Source: an uncultured Burkholderiaceae bacterium (GTDB lineage Bacteria > Pseudomonadota > Gammaproteobacteria > Burkholderiales > Burkholderiaceae_C). From it: DNA of 11,034 bases. The stretch is from the NCBI GenBank assembly GCA_938022295.1, contig CALIDR010000119.1, positions 1-11,034 of the forward strand. The letters are read 5' to 3'. This document shows, one piece after another, positions 1-6,791 of the stretch; position 1 is the first letter of the stretch, and each line of letters opens with the position of its first letter. The notes beneath the pieces were generated by a model, which was not told the DNA's origin, ran no database searches, and was given only the letters and a program-made list of their open reading frames with translations. The translations under genes were made by a program, and so were the position numbers.

Positions 1-1243
1 GCCGCTCGAACTGCCGAGCTACCAGCGCAAGGAGAACTGGGGCGCTGCCGAGACGTTCTACCAGCTCGTGCGCGCGCTCGCCGGTCCGGCCGAACGCAAG
101 GGCCAGCCGCGCGCCGCGCGCGAGCCCGGCACGCGGCCGCGCTGCAACCTGCTCGGGCCGACGGCGCTGGGCTTCCGCCACCGCGACGACGTCACCGAGA
201 TCACGAAGCTGCTCGCGCGCCTGGGCGTCGACGTGAACGTCGTCGCGCCGCTGGGCGCGACGCCGGCCGACCTCGGGCGGCTGGGCGAGGCCGACTTCAA
301 CGTCGTGCTCTACCCCGAGGTCGCGCACACCGCCGCCCAGTGGCTGCAGCGCACGTTCGGCCAGCCGGCGACGAAGACGGTGCCGATCGGCGTCGGCGCG
401 ACGCGCGAGTTCGTGGCCGAGGTCGCGCAGCTCGCCGGCGTCGACGCGTCGGCGGTGCTCGACGACGCCTCGCCGTCGCGCGCGCCCTGGTACTCGAAGT
501 CGGTCGACTCGACCTACCTCACCGGCAAGCGCGTGTTCGTCTTCGGCGACGCGACCCACGCCGTGGCCGCCGCCCGCGTCGCCGCGCAGGAGATGGGCTT
601 CACCGTCGTCGGCCTCGGCAGCTACAGCCGCGAATTCGCGCGCGAGATCCGCGCCGCCGCCGCCCGGTACGGCGTCGAGCCGCTGATCACCGACGACTAC
701 CTCGAGGTCGAGGCGCAGGTCGCCGCGCTGCAGCCAGAGCTCGTGCTCGGCACGCAGATGGAGCGCCACCTCGCCAAGCGCCTGGGCATTCCGTGCGCGG
801 TGATCTCGGCGCCGGTGCACGTGCAGGACTTCCCGGCGCGCACCTCGCCGCAGATGGGGTTCGAAGGTGCGAACGTGCTGTTCGACACCTGGGTGCACCC
901 GCTGATGATGGGCCTGGAGGAACACCTGCTCGGCATGTTCCGCGGCGACTTCGAGTTCCACGAGGACGCGGCGCCGTCGCACCTCGGCAGCGCCGCGACG
1001 CCGCGCGCCGCCGAGGCGGCTGCCGACGCCGCGCCGTCGGCCCAGCCGGCGGCCGCCGCGCCGGCCGAGGCGCCCGCCGCGGCGACCTGGACCGCCGACG
1101 CCGAGCGCGAGCTGAAGAAGATCCCGTTCTTCGTGCGCGGCAAGGCGCGGCGCAACACCGAGCGCTTCGCGCTCGAGCGCGGCCTGGCCACGATCACCTT
1201 GGACACGCTGTATGACGCCAAGGCGCACTTCAGCCAGCGCTGA
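1..1243 (+). CDS. bchB: Light-independent protochlorophyllide reductase subunit B (5' partial)
   Basis: BchB pairs with BchN as the catalytic (NifK-like) half of dark-operative protochlorophyllide reductase (DPOR), which reduces ring D of protochlorophyllide without light, using electrons from BchL. The reading frame is open from base 2 (first codons give PLELPSYQRKENWG), so the gene begins upstream. About 413 residues are present and roughly 100 N-terminal residues are missing compared with the usual ~510-530. Recognisable blocks are YSKSVDSTYLTGKRVFVFGD (from base ~491), GTQMERH (~750), CAVISAPVHVQDFPAR (~796) and QMGFEGANVLFD (~850). The Asp of SVDS probably matches the proton-donating Asp described for this family. 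An Ala/Pro-rich linker (about 965-1090) precedes the small C-terminal domain with KKIPFFVRGKARRNTERFA, typical of BchB/ChlB tails. The Fe-S-ligating N-terminal part is off the window. The 3' end overlaps bchH by 32 nt. The identification is secure. Confidence 0.97.
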   Translation, partial: PLELPSYQRKENWGAAETFYQLVRALAGPAERKGQPRAAREPGTRPRCNLLGPTALGFRHRDDVTEITKLLARLGVDVNVVAPLGATPADLGRLGEADFNVVLYPEVAHTAAQWLQRTFGQPATKTVPIGVGATREFVAEVAQLAGVDASAVLDDASPSRAPWYSKSVDSTYLTGKRVFVFGDATHAVAAARVAAQEMGFTVVGLGSYSREFAREIRAAAARYGVEPLITDDYLEVEAQVAALQPELVLGTQMERHLAKRLGIPCAVISAPVHVQDFPARTSPQMGFEGANVLFDTWVHPLMMGLEEHLLGMFRGDFEFHEDAAPSHLGSAATPRAAEAAADAAPSAQPAAAAPAEAPAAATWTADAERELKKIPFFVRGKARRNTERFALERGLATITLDTLYDAKAHFSQR

Positions 1244-4200
1244 GCCCGCCGCGCCGGCGGCCCAGACGCGCGTCGTGCTGGTGACGATGGACAGCCACAT
1301 CGTCAGCGCCGTCGCGCGCGCGCAGCGCCGGCTGGCTCGACTGCTGCCGGGGCTGACGCTCACGGTGCACGCGGCCAGCGAGTGGGGCGACGACGACGAC
1401 GCGCTGCAGCGCTGCCGCGACGACATCGCGCACGGCGACATCGTGATCGTGACGATGCTCTTCATGGAGGAGCACTTCCTGCCGGTGCTGCCGGCGCTGC
1501 AGGCGCGGCGCGAGCACTGCGACGCGATGGTGTGTGCGATGTGCGCCGGCGAGGTGGCCAAGCTCACACGCATGGGCCGCTTCGACATGTCGGCGCCCGC
1601 GAGCCCGCTGATGGCGATGCTGAAGAAGCTGCGCGGCAAGGCGGCGGCCAGCAAGGACGGCGCGGCGTCGGCCAGCGCCGGCGCGCGCCAGATGGCGATG
1701 CTGCGCCGCGTGCCGCAGCTGCTGCGCTTCATCCCGGGCCCGGCGCAGGACGTGCGGGCGTACTTCCTGACGCTGCAGTACTGGCTCGCCGGTTCCGAGG
1801 ACAACATCGCGCACCTCGTGCACTACCTCGTCGACCGCTACGCCGACGGCCCGCGCCGGGCGCTGCGCGGCTTGGCCAAGCCGCAGCCGCCGGTCGAGTA
1901 TCCCGAGGTCGGCGTCTACCACCCGCGCATCGAGGGGCGGCTCGCCGACGACGTCGCCGCGCTTCCGCGCGTGGCCACCAGCGGCAAGCGCGGCACGGTC
2001 GGCGTGCTCGTGATGCGCTCGTACCTGCTCGCCGGCAACAGCGCGCACTACGACGGCGTGATCACCGCGCTCGAAGCGCGCGGGCTGCGCGTGATCCCCG
2101 CGTTCGCGAGCGGCCTCGACGGTCGGCCGGCGATCGAGCGCTACTTCGTGCGCGACGGTCGGCCGGTGATCGACGCCCTCGTCTCGCTGACCGGCTTCTC
2201 GCTCGTCGGCGGACCGGCGTACAACGACGCCCACGCCGCCGAGGAGGTGCTGGCGCGGCTGGACGTGCCGTACCTGTCGGTGGCGCCGGTCGAGTTCCAG
2301 ACCCTGCAGCAGTGGGGCGGCTCCGAGCGCGGGCTGCTGCCGGTCGAAGCGACGATGATGGTCGCGATCCCCGAGCTCGACGGCTCGACGAGCCCGATGG
2401 TGTTCGGCGGCCGCGCCGACGCCGGCCACGCGCGCTGCCCCGGCTGCCCGCGCGGCTGCACGTTCGACGACGTCGAAGGCGGGCACGACATGCAGGTGTG
2501 CAGCGAGCGCGCCGACGCGCTGGCCGCGCGCGTCGCGCGCCTCGTCGACCTGCGCCGCAGCGAGCGCGCCGAGCGCAGGGTCGCGTGCGTGCTGTTCAAC
2601 TTCCCGCCGAACGCCGGCAACACCGGCACCGCGGCGTTCCTCGGCGTCTTCGAGTCGCTGCACCACACGCTGCGCGCGCTGCAGCAGCAGGGCTACACCG
2701 TCGAGGTGCCGGCCAGCGTCGACGAACTGCGAGCGCGCATCATCCACGGCAACGCCGAGCGCCACGGGGCGCCGGCCAACGTGCACGCGCGCGTCGGCGT
2801 CGACGACCACGTGCGGCGCGAGAAGTGGCTCAAGGAGATCGAGGCCCAGTGGGGTCCGGCGCCGGGCCGGCAGCTCAGCGACGGGCGCTCGATCTGGATC
2901 CTCGGCGAGCGCTTCGGCAACGTGTTCGTCGGCATCCAGCCGGCGATGGGCTACGAAGGCGACCCGATGCGGCTGCTGTTCGAGCGCGGCTTCGCGCCGA
3001 CGCACGCCTTCAGCGCCTTCTACCGCTGGCTGCGCGAGGACTTCGCGGCCGACGCCGTGCTGCACTTCGGCACCCACGGCGCGCTCGAGTTCATGCCCGG
3101 CAAGCAGGCCGGCCTGTCGGGCTCGTGCTGGCCCGAGCGCCTGATCGGCGACCTGCCCAACGTCTACCTCTACGCGTCGAACAACCCGAGCGAAGGCACG
3201 ATCGCCAAGCGCCGCGCGCACGCGACGCTGGTGAGCTACCTGACGCCGCCGGTCGCGCAGGCCGGCCTGTACAAGGGGCTCGTCGACCTGAAGGGCTCGA
3301 TCGAGCGCTGGCGCGGGCTGCCGCCCGACGCCACCGGCGAACGCGCCGAACTCGCGCTGCTGATCCAGGCCCAGGCCGCCGAGCTCGAGATGGCCGCCGC
3401 CGAACCCGCCTGGGGCGACGACGCGCCGGCGCAGATCGCGCGCCTGGCCAGCGACGTGTTCGAGCTCGAGGTCACGCTGATCCCGCACGGCCTGCACGTC
3501 GTCGGCCGCGTGCCGAGCGAGGCCGAGCGCGTCGACATGCTGGCCGCCATCGCCGACGCGTCGCACGGCGCGGCGCTGCCGCGCGAGGCGCTCGAGGCGC
3601 TCGTCGGTGGCGCGAGCGCCGAGCAGGTCGCCGCCGCCAGCGGCGCCCCGCTCGAGGCGCTGCGCGAGCTCGCGCGCAGCGCCGCGCTGCTCGCCGAGGA
3701 CCACGAGCTCGACGGCATCCTGCGCGCGCTCGACGGCCGCTTCGTGCGTCCCGCCCCCGGCGGCGACCTGCTGCGCACGCCGCAGATCCTGCCCACCGGC
3801 CGCAACCTGCACGGCTTCGACCCGTTCCGCATCCCGAGCGCTTACGCGGTCAAGGACGGCACCCGGCAGGCGCAGCGCCTGCTCGAGCGCCACCTCGCCG
3901 ACGGCCACGCGTTCCCGGAATCGGTCGCGCTGGTGCTGTGGGGCACCGACAACCTGAAGACGGAAGGCGCGCCGATCGCGCAGGCGCTGGCGCTGATCGG
4001 CGCGCGGCCGCGCTTCGACGGCTACGGGCGGCTGGCCGGCGCCGAGCTGATCCCGCTGGCCGAGCTCGGCCGGCCGCGGGTGGACGTCGTGATCACGCTG
4101 TCGGGCATCTTCCGCGACCTGCTGCCGCTGCAGATCCGCCTGCTCGCGGAAGCCGCCTACCTCGCCGCCGCGGCCGACGAACCGGTCGAGCGCAACTTCG

Positions 4201-5027
4201 TGCGCAAGCACGCGCTGGCGTTCCAGGCCGCGCACGGCGGCGACCTCGAGACGGCGGCGCTGCGCGTGTTCGGCAACGCCGAGGGCGCCTACGGCTCGAA
4301 CGTCAACTTCCTCGTCGACAACGGCCGCTGGGACGACGAGGACGAGCTGGCCGAGACCTACACCCGCCGCAAGGGCTTCGCCTACGGCCGCAGCGGCCGC
4401 CCGCGCCAGCAGCCGGCGCTGCTGCAGAGCGTGCTCGCCGGCGTGCAGCTCGCCTACCAGAACCTCGATTCGGTCGAGCTCGGGGTGACGACGATCGACA
4501 CCTACTTCGACACCCTCGGCGGCATCAGCCGCGCGGTGCAGCGCGCGAAGGCGCACACGCCGGGCGCCGACGCCGGCGTCGCGCCGGTCTACATCGGCGA
4601 CCAGACGCGCAGCGCCGAGGGCACCGTGCGCACGCTCGCCGAGCAGGTCGCGCTCGAGACGCGCACCCGCATGCTCAACCCGAAGTGGTACGAGGGCATG
4701 CTCGCCCACGGCTACGAGGGCGTGCGCCAGATCGAGGTCCACCTGACGAACACGATGGGCTGGTCGGCCACCACCGGCCAGGTGCAGCCCTGGGTCTACC
4801 AGCAGCTCACGCAGACCTTCATGCTCGACCCGGTGATGCGCGAGCGCCTGGCGCGGCTGAACCCGACGGCGTCGGCCAAGGTCGCGCACCGGCTGCTCGA
4901 GGCCTGCGAGCGCGAATACTGGAAGCCCGAGGCGAGCGTGCTCGAAGCGCTGCGCCAGGCGGGCGAGGAACTCGAAGACCGGCTCGAAGGCGTGGGACCG
5001 GGCGTGTACCAAGGAGCCGCTGCATGA
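1212..5027 (+). CDS. bchH: Magnesium chelatase subunit H (cobaltochelatase CobN-like)
   Basis: BchH binds protoporphyrin IX and carries the active site where Mg2+ is inserted, driven by the BchI/BchD AAA+ motor (not in this window). This is the first committed step to bacteriochlorophyll. The protein is 1271 residues, within the normal family size (~1190-1300). The N-terminal BchH domain starts at VVLVTMDSH (residues ~22-30). The CobN/Mg-chelatase core carries SLTGFSLVGGPAYND (~residue 325), HFGTHGALEFMPGKQ (618-632), YASNNPSEGTIAKRRA, and near the C terminus WYEGMLAHGYEG and NTMGWSATTGQV. A four-cysteine group at C409, C412, C416 and C430 (CX2CX3CX13C) resembles the cluster reported to bind Fe-S in some BchH proteins. 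The ATG at 1212 is chosen because the next in-frame Met lies inside the conserved first strand. Its ribosome site is weak (GGA at 1201-1203), so expression probably depends on coupling from bchB. The gene ends in ATGA shared with bchL. Confidence 0.98.
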   Translation: MTPRRTSASAEPAAPAAQTRVVLVTMDSHIVSAVARAQRRLARLLPGLTLTVHAASEWGDDDDALQRCRDDIAHGDIVIVTMLFMEEHFLPVLPALQARREHCDAMVCAMCAGEVAKLTRMGRFDMSAPASPLMAMLKKLRGKAAASKDGAASASAGARQMAMLRRVPQLLRFIPGPAQDVRAYFLTLQYWLAGSEDNIAHLVHYLVDRYADGPRRALRGLAKPQPPVEYPEVGVYHPRIEGRLADDVAALPRVATSGKRGTVGVLVMRSYLLAGNSAHYDGVITALEARGLRVIPAFASGLDGRPAIERYFVRDGRPVIDALVSLTGFSLVGGPAYNDAHAAEEVLARLDVPYLSVAPVEFQTLQQWGGSERGLLPVEATMMVAIPELDGSTSPMVFGGRADAGHARCPGCPRGCTFDDVEGGHDMQVCSERADALAARVARLVDLRRSERAERRVACVLFNFPPNAGNTGTAAFLGVFESLHHTLRALQQQGYTVEVPASVDELRARIIHGNAERHGAPANVHARVGVDDHVRREKWLKEIEAQWGPAPGRQLSDGRSIWILGERFGNVFVGIQPAMGYEGDPMRLLFERGFAPTHAFSAFYRWLREDFAADAVLHFGTHGALEFMPGKQAGLSGSCWPERLIGDLPNVYLYASNNPSEGTIAKRRAHATLVSYLTPPVAQAGLYKGLVDLKGSIERWRGLPPDATGERAELALLIQAQAAELEMAAAEPAWGDDAPAQIARLASDVFELEVTLIPHGLHVVGRVPSEAERVDMLAAIADASHGAALPREALEALVGGASAEQVAAASGAPLEALRELARSAALLAEDHELDGILRALDGRFVRPAPGGDLLRTPQILPTGRNLHGFDPFRIPSAYAVKDGTRQAQRLLERHLADGHAFPESVALVLWGTDNLKTEGAPIAQALALIGARPRFDGYGRLAGAELIPLAELGRPRVDVVITLSGIFRDLLPLQIRLLAEAAYLAAAADEPVERNFVRKHALAFQAAHGGDLETAALRVFGNAEGAYGSNVNFLVDNGRWDDEDELAETYTRRKGFAYGRSGRPRQQPALLQSVLAGVQLAYQNLDSVELGVTTIDTYFDTLGGISRAVQRAKAHTPGADAGVAPVYIGDQTRSAEGTVRTLAEQVALETRTRMLNPKWYEGMLAHGYEGVRQIEVHLTNTMGWSATTGQVQPWVYQQLTQTFMLDPVMRERLARLNPTASAKVAHRLLEACEREYWKPEASVLEALRQAGEELEDRLEGVGPGVYQGAAA
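2117..2173 (+). repeat. Short direct repeat inside bchH
   Basis: CGACGGTCGGCCGGCGATCGA at 2117-2137 recurs at 2153-2173 with one difference (20 of 21 bases), offset by 36 nt, that is 12 codons in frame. It encodes DGRPAIE and DGRPVID. Both peptides lie where other BchH proteins have similar residues, so this may be chance similarity rather than a duplication. Confidence 0.6.
5011..5016 (+). promoter_or_regulatory. Ribosome binding site of bchL
   Basis: AAGGAG lies inside the last codons of bchH, 7 nt before the bchL ATG at 5024. It supports that start and fits reinitiation across the ATGA overlap. Confidence 0.8.
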
Positions 5028-5947
5028 ACGTCGCCACCGTCCCCCTCGCCGACCTGAAGCGCAGCGCCGCCGCGCCGGGGCGCCGCCCCGACGGCGAGGG
5101 CAGCGTGCAGGTGCACCTCGACCCCAAGCTCAAGATCGGCACGGCGAAGGTGTTCGCCGTCTACGGCAAGGGCGGCATCGGCAAGAGCACGACGTCGAGC
5201 AACCTGAGCGTCGCCTTCAGCAAGCTCGGCAAGCGCGTGCTGCAGATCGGCTGCGATCCGAAGCACGACAGCACGTTCACGCTGACGAAGAAGCTGATGC
5301 CCACCGTGATCGACGTGCTGGAGTCGGTCGACTTCCACGCCGAGGAGCTGCGCCCCGAGGACTTCGTCTACGAGGGCTACAACGGCGTGATGTGCGTCGA
5401 GGCCGGCGGGCCGCCGGCCGGCACCGGCTGCGGCGGCTACGTCGTCGGCCAGACCGTCAAGCTGCTCAAGGAGCACCACCTGCTCGAGGACACCGACGTC
5501 GTGATCTTCGACGTGCTCGGCGACGTCGTCTGCGGCGGCTTCGCCGCGCCCCTGCAGCACGCCGACCGCGCGCTGATCGTGACCGCCAACGACTTCGACT
5601 CGATCTTCGCGATGAACCGCATCGTGCAGGCGATCGGCGCCAAGGCGAAGAACTACAACGTGCGCCTGGGCGGCGTGATCGCCAACCGCAGCGACGCCAC
5701 CGACCAGATCGACAAGTTCAACCAGCGCGTCGGCCTGGACACGCTGGCGCGCTTCCCGCAGCTCGACGCGATCCGCAAGTCGCGGCTGAAGAAGGCCACG
5801 CTGTTCGAGATGGAGCCCTCGCCCGAGGTCGAGGCGGTGCAGCAGGAATACCTGCGGCTGGCCGCCCGGCTGTGGGCCGGCACCGATCCGATCGCTCCGG
5901 CGGCGCTGAAGGACCGCGAGATCTTCGACTTGCTCGGCTTCGATTGA
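5024..5947 (+). CDS. bchL: Light-independent protochlorophyllide reductase iron protein
   Basis: BchL is the NifH-like homodimeric ATPase that passes electrons from ferredoxin to BchNB in DPOR. The 307-residue product has the normal length. It begins with a ~40-residue polar segment before the fold, as in other proteobacterial BchL. The P-loop GKGGIGKST is at residues 48-56, followed by the NifH-type GCDPKHDST (76-84). The two cysteines expected to hold the [4Fe-4S] cluster between the two subunits are C136 (in PPAGTGCGGY) and C170 (in GDVVCGGFA). It starts at 5024 with the ATGA overlap to bchH and a strong AAGGAG, so it is likely translated together with bchH. Like nitrogenase Fe protein it is expected to be oxygen-sensitive. 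NifH or BchX are ruled out by the tail, including SPEVEAVQQEYLRLAARLW and the closing DREIFDLLGF, which is typical of BchL. Confidence 0.98.
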   Translation: MNVATVPLADLKRSAAAPGRRPDGEGSVQVHLDPKLKIGTAKVFAVYGKGGIGKSTTSSNLSVAFSKLGKRVLQIGCDPKHDSTFTLTKKLMPTVIDVLESVDFHAEELRPEDFVYEGYNGVMCVEAGGPPAGTGCGGYVVGQTVKLLKEHHLLEDTDVVIFDVLGDVVCGGFAAPLQHADRALIVTANDFDSIFAMNRIVQAIGAKAKNYNVRLGGVIANRSDATDQIDKFNQRVGLDTLARFPQLDAIRKSRLKKATLFEMEPSPEVEAVQQEYLRLAARLWAGTDPIAPAALKDREIFDLLGFD

Positions 5948-6087
5948 GAAATGGACCACCCCCGCAGCGCCTTCGGCGCGCCACCTCGGCGGGGCGCCGC
6001 CAGCGGCCCGGCAAAGCCGGCGCCGCGGCGGCCGCTCGACAACGTCGCGCCTGCCGTCGGCGGGTCGCGACGATCGGCACGGAGCCG
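5948..6087. repeat. GC-rich intergenic spacer with three small hairpins, possible dispersed repeat
   Basis: This is the only long spacer in the window; the other junctions are overlaps or gaps below 50 nt. It contains three perfect 5-bp hairpins: GCGCC/GGCGC (5967-5971 with 5975-5979, loop TTC), GGCGG/CCGCC (5988-5992 with 5997-6001, loop GGCG) and CCGGC/GCCGG (6008-6012 with 6016-6020, loop AAA). No T-run follows any of them, so this is not a standard intrinsic terminator. The opening ATGGACCACCCCCGCAGCGC and the inner AGCGGCCCGGCAAAGCCGG look to me like elements often seen between genes in Burkholderiales such as Rubrivivax and Leptothrix. That resemblance is from memory. The hairpins could affect mRNA stability or attenuate reading into bchM. 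Confidence 0.5.
6081..6084 (+). promoter_or_regulatory. Ribosome binding site deciding the bchM start
   Basis: GGAG at 6081-6084 lies 8 nt before the TTG at 6093, a good spacing, but only 3 nt before the ATG at 6088. That ATG opens just ATG-AAT-TGA (Met-Asn-stop) in another frame. The spacing favours TTG as the bchM start. No ATG or GTG in the bchM frame is seen in the 40 nt upstream. Confidence 0.6.
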
Positions 6088-6092
6088 ATGAA

Positions 6093-6791
6093 TTGAACGC
6101 GCAAACGTACACGCAGCGCCGCGGCGAGATCGAGCACTACTTCGACCGCACCGCGGCCGACGCCTGGGCGCGCCTGACGTCCGACGCGCCGGTCGGGCGC
6201 ATCCGCGCCACCGTGCGCGCCGGGCGCGACCGCATGCGCGCGACGCTGCTGTCGTGGCTCCCGGCCGACCTGAATGGCGCCCGGCTGCTCGACGCCGGCT
6301 GCGGCACCGGCCTGCTCGCTGTCGAGGCGGCGCGTCGCGGCGCGCACGTGACCGCGGTCGACCTCTCGCCGACGCTGGTGCAGATCGCGCGCGACCGCCT
6401 GCCCGAGGATCTGCAGGAGCGCATCGACTTCCGCGCCGGCGACATGCTCGACCCGGCGCTCGGCGCCTTCGATCACGTCGTCGGGATGGACTCGCTGATC
6501 CACTACGCCGCCGCCGACGCGGTGCGCGTGCTGGCCGCGCTCGCGCAGCGCACGCGGCGCTCGATCGTGTTCACGTTCGCGCCGCGCACGCCGGCGCTGG
6601 CGGCGATGCACGCGGTGGGCCAGTGGTTCCCGCGCGGCAACCGCTCGCCCGCGATCGAGCCGGTGGCCGAGGTCGACCTGCACCGCCGGCTCGCCGCCGA
6701 GCCGCTGCTGCGCGGCTGGCAGCGCGGGCGCACGCAGCGCGTCGCGCAGGGCTTCTACACCTCGCAGGCGCTGGAGCTCGTGCGCCCATGA
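6093..6791 (+). CDS. bchM: Mg-protoporphyrin IX O-methyltransferase
   Basis: BchM transfers a methyl group from S-adenosylmethionine to the ring C propionate of Mg-protoporphyrin IX, giving the monomethyl ester that AcsF then cyclises. The 232-residue product matches the family size (~220-240). It shows the class I methyltransferase fold: motif I LLDAGCGTG (residues 65-73), then the second strand HVTAVDLS ending in acidic D90, a probable ribose-binding residue. Other BchM-like parts are the N-terminal EIEHYFDRTAADAWARL and the C-terminal RVAQGFYTSQALELVRP. The start is taken as TTG 6093 (MNAQTYTQRR); the nearby ATG 6088 leads to an immediate stop. The gene follows a 145-nt spacer after bchL and overlaps lhaA by ATGA. 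Function is secure; the exact start is less so. Confidence 0.95.
   Translation: MNAQTYTQRRGEIEHYFDRTAADAWARLTSDAPVGRIRATVRAGRDRMRATLLSWLPADLNGARLLDAGCGTGLLAVEAARRGAHVTAVDLSPTLVQIARDRLPEDLQERIDFRAGDMLDPALGAFDHVVGMDSLIHYAAADAVRVLAALAQRTRRSIVFTFAPRTPALAAMHAVGQWFPRGNRSPAIEPVAEVDLHRRLAAEPLLRGWQRGRTQRVAQGFYTSQALELVRP

Noticed and set aside
1230..5012. Very long stop-free frame on the - strand across bchH (about 1260 codons)
   Set aside because: At ~70% GC with G/C-biased third positions, the antisense frame loses stop codons. The translation is Arg/Ala/His/Val-rich with no recognisable family, and bchH on the + strand is certain.
1382..5023. Long second + strand frame through bchH that joins the bchL frame
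   Set aside because: The part before 5024 is Arg/Ala-rich shadow translation. Only the part from the ATG at 5024 is BchL, and it has its own AAGGAG.
5961..6021. Intrinsic terminator after bchL
   Set aside because: The hairpins have only 5-bp stems and no T-run follows. The downstream genes continue the same operon.
5951..6091. 46-codon ORF in the bchL-bchM spacer, starting MDHPRSAFGAPPRRG
   Set aside because: No ribosome site, low-complexity Pro/Arg/Ala composition, and it coincides with the hairpin spacer, so it is more likely a repeat than a gene.
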